NCBI GenBank assembly: GCA_051453625.1
Contig: JBOZIK010000001.1
Span: 59,400,754-59,441,514 of the forward strand
DNA length: 40,761 nt
Origin: Welwitschia mirabilis
Lineage: Eukaryota; Gnetophyta; Gnetopsida; Welwitschiales
Direction: 5' to 3'
Part shown: positions 30,561 to 40,761 of the stretch, one piece after another
Numbering within the stretch: position 1 is the stretch's first letter
How the letters are laid out: each line of letters starts with the position of its first letter
Notes under the pieces: generated by a model
Told to the model about the DNA's origin: nothing
What the model saw: the letters and a program-made list of their open reading frames with translations, nothing else
The model's database searches: none
Program-made: the position numbers and the translations under genes

Positions 30561-31229
30561 AACATATACAGATGGTAAAAAAAGTGGAGAATAATAATAA
30601 GATATTAATAGCTAAGATCAAGAAGTTCAGATAGACATGCCATTACAAGAGAAAGTCTCCATGGCTACTAGGCATATAAAAGCATTTAGATAAAATCACA
30701 AAAAAATACAAATATGTATAAGAACTTTTAGATTGGAAAGAAAGTATGCAAGAGATATTTGAAAAAAAAAATATCACCAAGTAATCATCTAAAAAGATAC
30801 CACTTATTAAATTTAGAGAGAAAAAGACAAATGATTATGGAAGGGAGAATAGAATTTAAAATATTTTCATATATGAGAAAGTCAAATAGGGGAAAAGGAA
30901 AATCTAATAAACATTAATATAGAAGTAACCAAGGATCTAGAAATAGTAGTTAAATTCATTTAATCTATATATTAAAAATAGAGAACTACCAATTCCTTTT
31001 TAGTGATCAGCCTTATTCTGACTCAAATTTTGACATAAGATAACTTTGGACTACAATGGATCTTCTCCAAGAAAGAGGTATATGAGGTAATTATAGTAGC
31101 TTATAATAATACGGATTCTATAATAGATGGCTAAAATTTTGAATTTCTTAAAGCCTTATAGGATATTGTAGAAAAATAATAATAAATATTATTCAAAACA
31201 TGTTTTAGTATATGATTTTTGTAAAGCAT

Positions 31230-32220
31230 TAGAGAGCTACAAATCTTATTCTACTCTCAAAGAAAGGTATAATGGAATCTCTAGATGACTATCATCTCAT
31301 TAGTCTTTGTATGTGCTTCTATGACATCATCTCAAAGCTTTTGATAATTTATTAATCCTAGGAATTATAAAGGATAACTAATTAGGTCTTATCTAAGGAA
31401 AATATATCTGGGTTTAATGTTGTAACACATGAATACATTCATTGGGTGCATTTGAAAGGATAAGATCTTTATACACTTAATCTTAATTTATCCAAACCCT
31501 ATGTTAAAATTCAATTATATTAGTTTAAACTTCATCTTGAAGAAGCTAGAATTTTTATATTAGTTTTATAAAATGATTTCTTTATTCCTAGTAGCACCAA
31601 ATTTGAAGTTTAAGTAGGTGATAAAACATAAAGAAAGTTCTTCTTAGGGAGAGAAGTAAGACAAGGTAACATTGTATTCCCCTATATTTTCCCCATAGTC
31701 ATCAATAATATTTATAAGTATTTGAGGAATGTGAACCTTAATAAAATTCTACCATGGAAATATTAGATCCTAAAGTATGTGAATAATACCATTTTCTTCT
31801 TTAAAGCATTAATTTCTAAAGCCCACAAAGTTAAGCAAAAAATGGAGATGCTAAAGGAAATGACAAGCCTAAAAGTGAATTAGAAGAAAACTAGCATTTT
31901 ATAAATGAACTTCATAGAGGATAGGAGATCTAGGTTCTAAAATATTTTGGGTCATAGAAGAAAAGATCTTCTAAATACTTATCTTAGCCAATAAATCTTC
32001 ATGAATAGGAACAAAAAGAAAACCTCTAGAACTCAACTTTATGCAAGATGGAGAATAAGCCATTATCTTGGAAAGGGAGGTTCTTATCTTTATCAAGAAA
32101 GTTAACTTTAAATAACATAGTTCTAAATAGTATATCCCTATATATTATGATTAACCTAACCCTCCTTGACTACCATCCTTAAGTAAATAGATGGAATTAT
32201 TAAAAACGTCTTGTGGATAA
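31230..32220 (+). pseudogene. LINE reverse transcriptase relic
   Basis: Readable blocks in order: LILLSKKGIMESLDDYHLIS then LCMCFYDIISKLL (31235-31347), the opening of L1 RT; VRQGNIVFPYIFPIVINNI (about 31652-31710), the RQGDPLSP block with Asp lost; and the active site KYVNNTIFFF (31773-31802). There the two catalytic Asp of F/Y-A-D-D are both Asn (AAT AAT) and Ala is Val, all C-to-T/G-to-A type. Then come SLKVN near 31870 and FLSLSRKLTLNNIVLNSISL (32080-32140). The order and spacing are those of plant L1. Confidence 0.85.
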
Positions 32221-34700
32221 GTAATGAGATTGAAGATAGGCTTCATCTCATTTTATGAGATAAAATTACAAAGTCAAAGAATGCCTTAGGATGGAATATT
32301 AAGAATGCCAAATCCCAAGCCTAAATCTTAGTAACTAAGATCCCTTGAAAAGTTTTCTCAAATGTAAAGAATATTTGGATAAAAACGCATGAATTAAAAG
32401 TATGAGAATTTCTAAAAGGAAAATAACAAAATATCCCTTATTTAAAAAAATCAAATAGGGATGAATCAATCTTCAATAATTAGGTTACTAAAATTTTGAA
32501 TGGATAAAAATCCTAATGGATAGCCTTTCATCTCAAAAAAGATCTAGTGTCATGATTAAGAAAAAATCCTCAAAACTAATCTAGCATATGGCTAATCAAG
32601 GTTGTACTAACTTTAGGCATTTTTAAAATGGATATAGATGAATTATCTTAGATGAAATCTCCTGATAGAAATAATAGAAAACTCTGAATAAGTTACTAAA
32701 AACTTTCAAAAGGTATTTCCCCTAGGAAAAGATAGATATAACCACTTAATCTTTGAGAATATATAAGAAGCTAACTTAATCTTTGAGAAGATATAAGAAG
32801 CCAACTAGATTTTCCACCTTATATCCCAAGCCTACATGTAAGATGATAGGTAAAAATCCCTATAGTATCTTTAATTCTAGTAATGTATTAGATTCTTTGG
32901 ATGTATTATTAGACACCAAGGCTTACTCACCCAAGACAATTTAGCAAAAAGAGGTTTTAAGTTAGCTTTAAGATATAATATTTTCGATTAATCTTTTAAA
33001 TCCATTAAGCACTTATTTGTAAAATATACTTTTGTCAAATAAATAGATAAAATCATGTGAAAAATGATGCTCAGAGAATATATAAGCTTGAAATAAATTG
33101 ACTTATGAGGTAGTCTTGCCATTATTTATCCTAAAAATGAAACTCTGATCAAAAATTTTTTAGCGAGTGTGGCTAAAGTGAATTAGAAAGTCATTTAAAG
33201 TGGAATGCATTTTTTCATTACTTCAAATTTTAATTTAGGTAATAAAAGGAAAAAAATAATTTTAATAAGGATCATAACTTGGAGATGAAAGCATCTATAA
33301 TTAGGGAGTTACTTTACAACAAGTTGCATTCACATACAGACCTTTAAAACTTACTAGTATTTCAGAGTTTAGAGTAGAAGGAATAAACTGATTACTATAT
33401 TAATCCACATTATTATCAAAAATAATGGATAAACCAAATGATTTAGACATTGAAAAGGAATACTATTTCCATCAAAGGGCATAGGGTTACCCTCACAAAC
33501 ATTTGGTAATAGAAGCATTGAGCATCAAAAAGGATGGTAAAAGGATCATGTGGCATAGCTGCTTTGACAACATATGGATGTGGTAGTTCTTTAGTAGAGG
33601 GAAAAAAATCCTCCTAACAGTAAGAAAAAAGTGTACATTCTTCTTGGTGAGTACTAGTTAAAATTTCATTAATAAGTGATGTGTTACTTTACCTTAGATA
33701 CTAAAATTGCAAACATTTATGCCTTCACTTTAGGTTTCTCTATAGATTAAATCTAGGGAAGAGCAAGAATGGAATTTATCTTTTAAAATTTTTAGCTATA
33801 AAACTTAGAAAAGAGATCAATGTGGTAGTTTTATAATATGGATATAAGGTGGAAAATGCAAAACTTATAGGTTTTATAGTGAGTTATGCCACTAGAATGT
33901 TGATAGAAGAAGAGTTAAAGGAGCTCATCAAGGTAGAGGAAAATAAAACATTTTAGGAAATACTAAACTAAGAATTTAACTTAGTATCCATCTTTTCTAT
34001 AGGAAGTAGAAGAGACTACCCTTACTAGTGATTCCCTTGTAAAGAAGATTCATGAATCTTAGTCATGTGATACCCTAGCAAAGTTGTCCTTATACTAATT
34101 ACTAATATCTAAGGTATAATAATCAAGCAAAATACAAAACTTCCAAATGCATATTCTAGAGGTAGAAACACAACTCAAAATGCAAGCTCTTAGAAATCTT
34201 GGTATATTAGTACTAGTCTAAGCATATTACCTCCCATCAAGTTAAAGGTAGTTATGAGAAACCATATTATCCCTTTCTCACCCTTTTCCCAATGGATGCA
34301 GGGAGATCCTTAGATGTAAAAGTTTTGAAGGAAAATCCTCTAGGTTGTTTAAGTGTCTTTAATCTCTTTCTCTTGCCTTTACATACTTTCTTCCCTAAGC
34401 GCATTATGGGCTTCCATGCTTTCATCCTCTCTATTTAGTATCCTCTCCTTAATGCTTTTAATTCTTATGTTCCTCCTCCTTAGAGTACTTTCTCCTACCT
34501 CATGACTAAACAATTTATCTTCCAAGTTCTTTCATGATCAGTGTCCATCACTTTTAATATTATGACAGACCAATAGAATCACTCTTTTAGTAACCTATTT
34601 TCATTATTACTACCTCTTCAAAATGACCTTTATTTGGACACTTCAGTAAATCATGTCATGAGTGCCCCCTTTTATCACCTTGCATATGAGCTAGAAGATC
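32221..34700 (+). pseudogene. LINE C-terminal region relic
   Basis: Follows RT in the same direction with IIKNVLW and a Trp-rich 'GKRIMWHSCFDNIWMW' stretch (about 33530-33580), like the segment between RT and RNase H in plant L1 elements. An RNase H domain may have stood around 34700-35000 but is not readable. Includes a 30-bp tandem duplication at 32744-32803. Confidence 0.5.
32744..32803. repeat. 30-bp tandem duplication
   Basis: 'acttaatctttgagaatata' plus 'taagaagcta' is followed at once by the same unit with two changes ('gagaagata', 'gcca'). Two copies, period 30, which would keep a reading frame. Confidence 0.85.
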
Positions 34701-35310
34701 AATATCCAATAGATTAGAAATAAAAGTTGGGCCTTGGATGTGTTAAATGAACCTCACTTTATAAGATCATCTAAAGATAGAAGTGCAAGCAGAGGTAGCA
34801 TCAACTATCACATTGGTGTTGATAAAAATTATGCTATATAAACACATGTAACTTATAATCATTATTCATAATGAGGACCTCTATTGTATTATTTTTGAAG
34901 TAGCCTCCTACCTTAAGTTACAAACTCTAAGTATACCTAATGGGACTTGCCAATTGATTGACTCAAGGCTATTATACATTGCTTCTAATATCTCCAAGGC
35001 TTTTTTATAGTACCGTGTCTTTCAGTAATTAGTTCTTTTTTTCTAATTTTATCCTAGTAATTAATCCTCTATCAGTTAGTTAATTAGTCTTAATTTTAAT
35101 AACATAAGGGAGATTCATTATGGATCTCTTTCAAGCCCTCTCTTCTAACCTAGTGTCCTTTCTTTAGCAGCTAGTCCTTCTTTCCCTTAGGATCTAGTAC
35201 TAGAGTTTGACATTTCAGTATACAACCTCTTGTATTTTGTACTTTATTTTATCATTTTAATATATCTTTAACTACTATTTACCTTTATTTAAAAAATTAA
35301 AAAATATAAT
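34701..35310 (+). other. LINE 3' end with A-rich tail
   Basis: T-rich 3' untranslated sequence ('cctcttgtattttgtacttt', about 35228) followed by 'tatttaaaaaattaaaaaata' at about 35288-35308. Plant L1 elements end in exactly this way: T-rich, then A-rich. It fixes the direction and the right border. Confidence 0.6.
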
Positions 35311-35462
35311 CTTTAAAGCTCACTAAATTGAAAACATACATAAGAAGTATTTTTTTAAGTTGTAAGAAAAACATTATAGAATAAAATGTAGTTAGCTCAT
35401 AGTTATTCATTAAAATCCAAATCATCCATTAAAGGACAATAATATTTCCTAGCTATCATTAG

Positions 35463-37025
35463 TGTTAATACTCAAAAATGAATATTTATGCATTTTTGTA
35501 GTAAATTAATAATAATTAAAAGCATTTTGGATCTTTAAAGTAATAACAAAAAAACTAATGGTAATAAAGCTAATAAGATTGAGAATTAATGATGAAGAGA
35601 ATATATATTACAATAGTTTCAAGAAGAATTAGATAAAGAAGGAATACAACGTGAAGTTAATCTCTCATATACACTTGAAAGAAATGGAAAAATAGAAAGA
35701 AAAACCTAAACCATCATGTAATGATATAATCTGTAATGTATAAGGCCCATTTAAACTTAAATTTTTGCATAATTAGCATTAAACCTTCATAGAATATATA
35801 TTTTTAAGGCTAGAAATACCATATTTGTAACCAATTTATTGATAAGTATGTTTTATTCATTAATTACCAAAATATTTAATAAGAAGATTTAACTTTTAAC
35901 TTTTTAATTTTAGGTTATAATGATCTAGATATACTTTAATGGATCTTAATAATTTAAAGGTATTGGTAATATCATCTATACTATTAATTATATAAACATT
36001 TTAGATTAAAATGGGTGTCACAAAGAATAATAAGATAACTAGATGCTAAGTGGATATATTAACCTTAGAGCCTCATACTAAACTAGTCTATGAGGACTAA
36101 GTACTACATATATATGTTCTATTACCTAATAAGTTTTGACACTATTCATCTATAAGTAATAAGAACAAATTAATGAATTTCTTAATTCTAAGAAGAGATA
36201 TAAAAGCATAGCACATCTCAAAGGTTAATCTCCTTCTTTTATTCATTAACTAATCATGAAACTTAGTGTCTTCCATCATCAAAGTGCTATTCATTATTAT
36301 TTATTATCATATCTAAAAATATAACGGGTTTTCACATCATAAGATTCTAAGCCTTCTTTCTTCCTTTATGAATATGAGAGGATGATTAATGCATGTAGAA
36401 TTGATCATGTCTTACCTTAGACTTTGTTCTATGATTAAATATGATCTATAGTATTTGCATTATTACTGAATGTACTTTGGTTTGTGATTAGATTATTTTA
36501 CTTTTTCATATCTAATGTAATTAAGATTACTAATCATGTAATAATAAATTTTAAATGTTCCTTTCATAATTATTTCTTATATTTGTTGTTTCAATTCTTT
36601 TTAATATTTAAATGATTAATATGTTAGTAGATGATATCTTTCATGCTATCTTGGTTTTTCTTTAATTTTATTATAAGATATAACATTTTTATTACTTTTA
36701 CTTTCATGACATTTCAAATCTACAATAACTAATCTAGTTTTGTAGTATAGATTACTTATGCAGTATTATTTCTAATTTCTAGGAGGATATATCTTATTAA
36801 GTAAAATGTTTTTTAAAATAGTATTTAAACTTTATTCTACTTAAAACTACCTTTGAAATATTTACTAGTATTTTCAAGTTTTAAAATAACTTTATAACTC
36901 CCATAAATGAATGAGGACTAAAGTTATCTATTCTATCTAGTTTATTATTTAAAATTGCTATCTATACCTTGATAGCTAGGGACATATTCAATAAATTAAA
37001 ATCTAATATATAAGTAAAGAGTAAC
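35463..37025 (+). repeat. 5' LTR of a second Athila/Tat-like gypsy element
   Basis: The left border is proposed at TGTTAATACT (35463), similar to the start of the other gypsy LTR (TGTTAACATT on the minus strand at 18187; both continue 'aaaaatgaa.attta'). The right border is proposed at 'taaca' (37021-37025), eight bases before the primer site, giving TGTTA...TAACA ends and 1.56 kb, typical for Athila. A TATA box is at 36199-36206. The partner LTR is not in the window. Confidence 0.5.
36199..36206 (+). promoter_or_regulatory. TATA box of the second gypsy LTR
   Basis: TATAAAAG in 'gaagagatataaaagcatag', about 740 bp from the proposed LTR start, matching the position and sequence of the TATAAAAG in the other gypsy LTR (17302-17295, minus strand). 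Confidence 0.5.
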
Positions 37026-37032
37026 AAGATTT

Positions 37033-37050
37033 TTGCATCATTGCTAGGGA
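37033..37050 (+). promoter_or_regulatory. Decayed primer-binding site (tRNA-Asp type)
   Basis: TTGCATCATTGCTAGGGA agrees with TGGCGCCGTTGCCGGGGA at 12 of 18 positions; five of the six differences are C-to-T or G-to-A. It is on the plus strand, with LTR-like DNA before it and gag after it. Confidence 0.6.
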
Positions 37051-37879
37051 TTACAATAATTATTCCTTATCTTGTAAAACATCATTTTGTATTATTAAAT
37101 TTCTAATTTTTCTATTTTTATATCATATTTATTAAAATTATATGTAAAAAATTATATACGTTTTATAGAACTTGATAAATCTAAAGTAGAAGAACATGTA
37201 TTTATAAATAATTACTTAAAATACATATTTGAAATGATAGTCATATCTTGGTGTGATTCATCCTTGTTTTTTTCTTTTAAATTCTATATAGGATAGTTCT
37301 AATTCAATTAGAAAAATTTGGAAAACCTCTCTCTGTGTTTTACTATTAATAGGTACCTCTATTTTATGAATAGAAATTTTTAGAATTGGAAATTTTTTTA
37401 TCAAAAATTATTTCTTAAATAGTATAACATTTCATACTACTTCCTATCTATTTTCTACAACACAAAATTAGCAACTTAACTAATGTCACTATTACTTCTA
37501 CTAGTTCCTTCATATGTTTTTAATATTCTTTATTATTTAGTTTGTAAACTATGTATCTTACTAAATTATTTTATTTTGTGTTAGTAGTCTAACATAAAAT
37601 ATCTCTTCTCCAGCTATATGTTTGATGCATCAGTGAATTAGATATAATACCAGCTAATTTCACAAGGAAAGAAATAATAACTAGAATATCAACCACTCCT
37701 CAATGACTCTAGTATTAGTTTTAGTTAGGAGTATTTAGAACCTATATTTTAAATAAGTGAAATCTCAACTAAAGATCATGTTGATAATCTTTTAGCCAAA
37801 TTAATCATGTTTGATACAAATAGAGATTTTGCCCATAAAGTATTGCCTAGGAAAAATTTAAAAGAACTATGGTAACCTA
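37051..37879 (+). mobile_element. Leader of the second gypsy element
   Basis: About 0.8 kb of non-coding, AT-rich DNA between primer site and gag, a usual leader length for Athila/Tat. A short readable piece KDHVDNLLAKLIMFD (about 37770) has no known match. Confidence 0.4.
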
Positions 37880-38430
37880 AATGTATAGCTACATCTTCTT
37901 GTATGGTTTTAAGCCCTTAAATGAACATAATTGAAATAAAATCATATTTCATCAATTTGTTATCAAAATTCCATAGCCTAAATTCTAAATAATCCTATGA
38001 ACATCTAAAAGAATTCAAAGCCTTAAATTTATTTATAGGAGATTAAGGTGAAGTAAGTAAAATAAAACATTCTAACTTTTTCTTAAATGAAAAGCACCAT
38101 CTTGTCTACATAAACTAAAATCTTATTCTATCATATTTTGAAGTGATTTTACATTTAAGTTATTGGAAATGCACTTTCTAATACATAATTCAAATAAACT
38201 TAGAAGAAAAATCATGGACTTTTAAAACTAGATAAATAACACTTCTATAAGACCTTTGAGAATCTTAAAGATTTGTTAAAGAAATTTTAACAAAATGTTT
38301 ATGGTCTTAAAAACTATTATGTGTTTTCTATGAATGACTACGTGCATAATGTAGCTAACTAATAGAGATGATGAGTGATAAAAACTGCACATTTAAAGTG
38401 CTATATAAAGCATGGAAAACATTGGAAAAC
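37880..38430 (+). pseudogene. gag relic of the second Athila/Tat-like element
   Basis: One frame reads IEIKSYFINLLSKFHSLNSK-stop, then YEHLKEFKALNLFIGD and SKIKHSNFFLNEKHHLVYIN (about 37930-38115), and later INLEEKSWTF (38194-38223). This fits the plant gypsy gag core: ...FINL-PKFHGL, P-Y-x-HL-x-EFE, K-x-R-x-F-x-F-SLKDxAxxWLxxL, then LR-x-EI-x-x-F. A neighbouring frame then gives FYKTFENLKDLLKKF and NVYGLKNYYVFSMND (38240-38340), like the E-x-x-YEYWERFKxLLxxCPHHG block. The order of blocks is convincing. Interrupted by stops and at least one frame change. Confidence 0.65.
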
Positions 38431-39500
38431 ATAGCTGAGAGATATAAAATTTAGTATAGACCTTCTAAAAACATTAAAGTATTCAAACAAGACTTCAAGG
38501 CATTAGGATGAGGAATATACAAACTATATAAGAAAGCAATTCTAATTAAGAAGTTAAACTACATCATTAAGATTTTACATAATGTTGAGTTGCCTAAATT
38601 CAAAATAACTAGTGGTGAAGCTATGTTTTTTCTATGTCCTTTTGATGAATATTAAACCAATGAGTGTTTCTCCATTTCACTCTATAAATAAATAGCGACT
38701 AAATATCTAAACATCATATAAACTAAGAGGCCCTTTCTAGGATAACGATAACCACCATAAAAACCATCATTATCTTTTGAAGATTCTTATAACTCACGTT
38801 TAAGAAGTCGCTTTAGCGTTTTATGGAACATGAGTAGATCATTATAAAATATTGTAAAATAATTTATAGATGCTTAACTAACTATCAATGATAAGTAAGA
38901 TGAAATCAATTACTAAAGAGCTTAAGTTCTTTAATGTCTAAAATAAGAAATCAACTAGCATTTCTTAGATCATAACCCATATATTAATCCCACTTAGTAA
39001 GAGAGGGCAAAAAACCTTTGGCCAAAGCTATTTCTAACCTAAATTATGTAAATTTTATTTAATAATAGAAATAAAATAAAAGTAGTACCTAGATATGTAA
39101 CATGCTAAATCACCTAAGAAATACCCTTTTACATTTAATCCTTTTCTTAAAATCATGTCCAAAATTGATAAACGATAAAAAGGATGACATGAAGGTTTTA
39201 GAAATAAGGAATTATAAACCTTTTTATTTTCCAAATGTCTCATACAATTACTATAATATTTGGATTCAAATGTTCATAAAAATAATGAAATATTATCTAA
39301 CAAATGGTAATTTTATAATTATAGTTTAAATAGTAAGCTATAATGGCCAATATCCAACCTTAATACATTATTGTTTACATGGCCAAAATTTTAAGTACCT
39401 AAATTATGTTAAGTATATATAAGGAAATGATAAGCCTAATATAATGTATTTGCTAATATTTAAATCCATAAATTAGATGATGATATACATAGTTAATTCA
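38431..39500. other. Unassigned junction between two gypsy elements
   Basis: A plus-strand frame at 38458-38620 is rather open (KNIKVFKQDFKALG, then YKLYKKAILIKKLNYIIKIL and LPKFKITSGEAMFF) and may be further gag of the left element, but I cannot match it. Overlapping open frames on both strands at 39055-39329 look like chance in AT-rich DNA. Confidence 0.35.
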
Positions 39501-39863
39501 TTATATAATATAGGATATATACCAAAGATGATGAGTAATAATACACACAGAAAATAAACTTTTGAATTCACTTTAGGAACTATAGACTTATCTTGTATCT
39601 TTTACTTCCTGCTCCTCTGCTCTCAACATCATCCTTATTTATACACAATGATGTCAGTGAAAAGTTCTAGATAAAGCAATAGAAATATCTTAGATTTTTT
39701 ACCATGTTAAGTAGGTTGCAATTGTTAGTTGGGCTTACACAATGTTTTCAATGTTTTTAGTTCGAAATTCAATAATGGCAAACTATTGAATGCTTATAGC
39801 ATGGTGAAAGATTGAATATAAAATATGAACACTGGACTTGTTTGCTCAAGATGTCTAGATCAA
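39500..39863 (-). repeat. Probable 3' LTR start of the minus-strand gypsy element at the right edge
   Basis: On the minus strand, after integrase, a purine tract 'tacaagaagagaggt' is followed by 'ttgatctagacatcttgagc' at about 39863, then a TATA box (TATAAATAAGG at 39643-39633). Tract, TG start and TATA in this order mark a 3' LTR. The end of the LTR is not clear. The plus-strand open frame 39812-39994 overlaps this boundary and is not a gene. Confidence 0.4.
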
Positions 39864-40029
39864 ACCTCTCTTCTTGTATTCAACTTATTCTCAAGTTGAA
39901 GTCCTTTAGGCAAACATTTGACTTTGGTATCCTAGTACTCATTTGTAAGGTAATAGTAGATGCTTACACTTCTTCTTTATCTTTAGTATTGTAGATTAAT
40001 GCATTCTAAAATTTTGGTTGTTTCTTATT

Positions 40030-40761
40030 TCTTTCTATTATTGACTTCCATTTGTATAGATCGGCAACATTAAATATGGATGATATCCTCATATCTTCTA
40101 GTAATGTTAATTCATATGCATTGTTTAAAATCTTCTTCTTGATGATAAATGATCCAAGTATTCAAGGTTGTATTTTGATAAATCTTTGATATTATTGATC
40201 CATACATAATCACACTAGAACTTACTCTTCTTCTTAGAATGACTTTTTCTTTCTTTTACCACATGACCTTTCCTTGTAATCTACATTTGGGTCTATAATT
40301 CTTTGGTATACCTTCTCTTGAAATATGATTAAATCTTATACAAAATCATCCATATCACTTTCCAAGGCTTTTGGAACTCGTGGGTATCTCCCATATACTA
40401 TATGTAATGGTTTCTCTTTTATACTATGGTTTACAGAATTATTATATGCAAACTCTGCTTAAGCTAATATATCTTCCCACATGCTAGGTTCTTCTCCACA
40501 TAAACACCTCAAAAGATTTTTGAAATTAAAATTTACAACTTCTATTTATTCATCCATCTATGGGAATATTTAAAAACTAAAATTTAGCTTGCAATTACGA
40601 TGTCCCCACAAATCCTTCCAAAACTCATTAACAAACTTTTCATCTCTATCACTAATAATGCTCTTAGGGATTTCATGTAATGTCATAATATTTTGGAAAA
40701 ATAACTTAGCTACCTTTGTAGAATCATGCTTCTTCTTACATGGGATAAAATATTCATCTTT
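40030..40761 (-). pseudogene. Ty3/gypsy integrase, 3' part (runs off the window)
   Basis: On the minus strand from the window edge: STKVAKLFFQNIMTLHEIPK, SIISDRDEKFVNEFW, then a stop near 40580. It continues MDE-stop-IEVVNFNFKNLLRCL, then EFAYNNSVNHSIKEKPLHIV, YGRYPRVPKALESDMDDFV, and finally NAYELTLLEDMRISSIFNVA, DLYKWK (about 40105-40030). This is the catalytic core (second Asp in SDRD and the Glu in IEVVN kept) plus the C-terminal domain that ends in a NAY...IFNVADL motif. The core frame is open for about 60 residues from the edge and only a few stops follow, so this is the youngest coding relic here. Start and RT lie beyond 40761. Confidence 0.9.

Larger units (their letters stand above)
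28583..35310 (+). mobile_element. L1-type LINE relic
   Basis: A non-LTR retrotransposon in plus orientation with, in order, an unrecognised basic region where ORF1 would be (28600-29640), endonuclease (around 29650-30560), RT (about 31230-32220), a long C-terminal region and an A-rich end (35285-35310) after a T-rich 3' untranslated region. The total of about 6.7 kb is a usual full length for plant L1. The start is uncertain; a pyrimidine-rich run with 16 T at about 28589-28605 precedes the first gene-like part. I did not identify target duplications. Confidence 0.75.

Noticed and set aside
39055-39994. Open frames at 39055-39243 (minus), 39102-39329 (plus) and 39812-39994 (plus)
   Set aside because: They overlap each other on opposite strands or cross an LTR boundary, show no motif, and are within chance length for this composition.
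1-40761. tRNA, rRNA or a host protein-coding gene
   Set aside because: I looked for tRNA internal-promoter motifs, rRNA-like GC-rich blocks and spliced exons on both strands and found none. The only tRNA-related sequences are the decayed primer sites.

Overview
The window reads as nuclear intergenic DNA of a flowering plant and is a graveyard of nested retroelements. It is very AT-rich and has no open frame longer than about 113 codons. It carries stop-riddled relics of typical plant families: Ty1/copia of the SIRE/Maximus type, another copia, Ty3/gypsy of the Athila/Tat type, another gypsy element, and an L1-type LINE. I see no intact host gene, tRNA, rRNA or CRISPR array. The species cannot be named from this sequence.

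Layout from left to right. 1-2635: repeated pieces of copia-type LTRs. 2636-6480: a plus-strand SIRE/Maximus-like pol relic (GAG-pre-integrase, integrase, RT, RNase H). It is split at 3807/5058 by the two ends of an inserted LTR element with a 5-bp target duplication, and an unfilled copy of the same site lies between the two ends. 7506-8765: a decayed env-like third ORF. 9516-10566: the 3' LTR of a SIRE-like element. 10567-18187: an Athila/Tat-like gypsy element on the minus strand. It has a truncated 3' LTR (to 11128), a polypurine tract, a large internal part with only gag recognisable (about 14400-14850), a decayed tRNA-Asp-type primer site (15753-15770, repeated at 16522-16539) and a 5' LTR ending at 18187. 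18188-19674: unassigned. 19675 to about 24005: a minus-strand SIRE-like element with both LTRs, primer site, a 22-bp hairpin and a gag relic, but no pol. 24080-25430: plus-strand copia gag/protease pieces. 25430-28600: unassigned. 28600-35310: a plus-strand L1 LINE relic (endonuclease, RT, A-rich tail). 35463 to about 38430: 5' LTR, primer site and gag of a second Athila/Tat-like element on the plus strand. 39500-40761: the 3' part of a minus-strand gypsy element whose integrase runs off the window and is the least decayed coding relic here.

Most of the 100-N gaps have near-identical sequence on both sides (about 5-7% different by eye), whereas the true LTR pairs differ much more. This suggests that alternative haplotypes or homoeologous copies were laid end to end at gaps, rather than many real tandem duplications. 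Nearly all decay looks like C-to-T/G-to-A change: TGG to TAG, CAA to TAA, and Asp to Asn at catalytic sites. That fits long-term deamination of methylated, silenced repeats. I found no convincing new biological system. The most informative observations are the insertion with its empty allele, the perfect-loop hairpin beside a primer site, and the nesting order of the elements.
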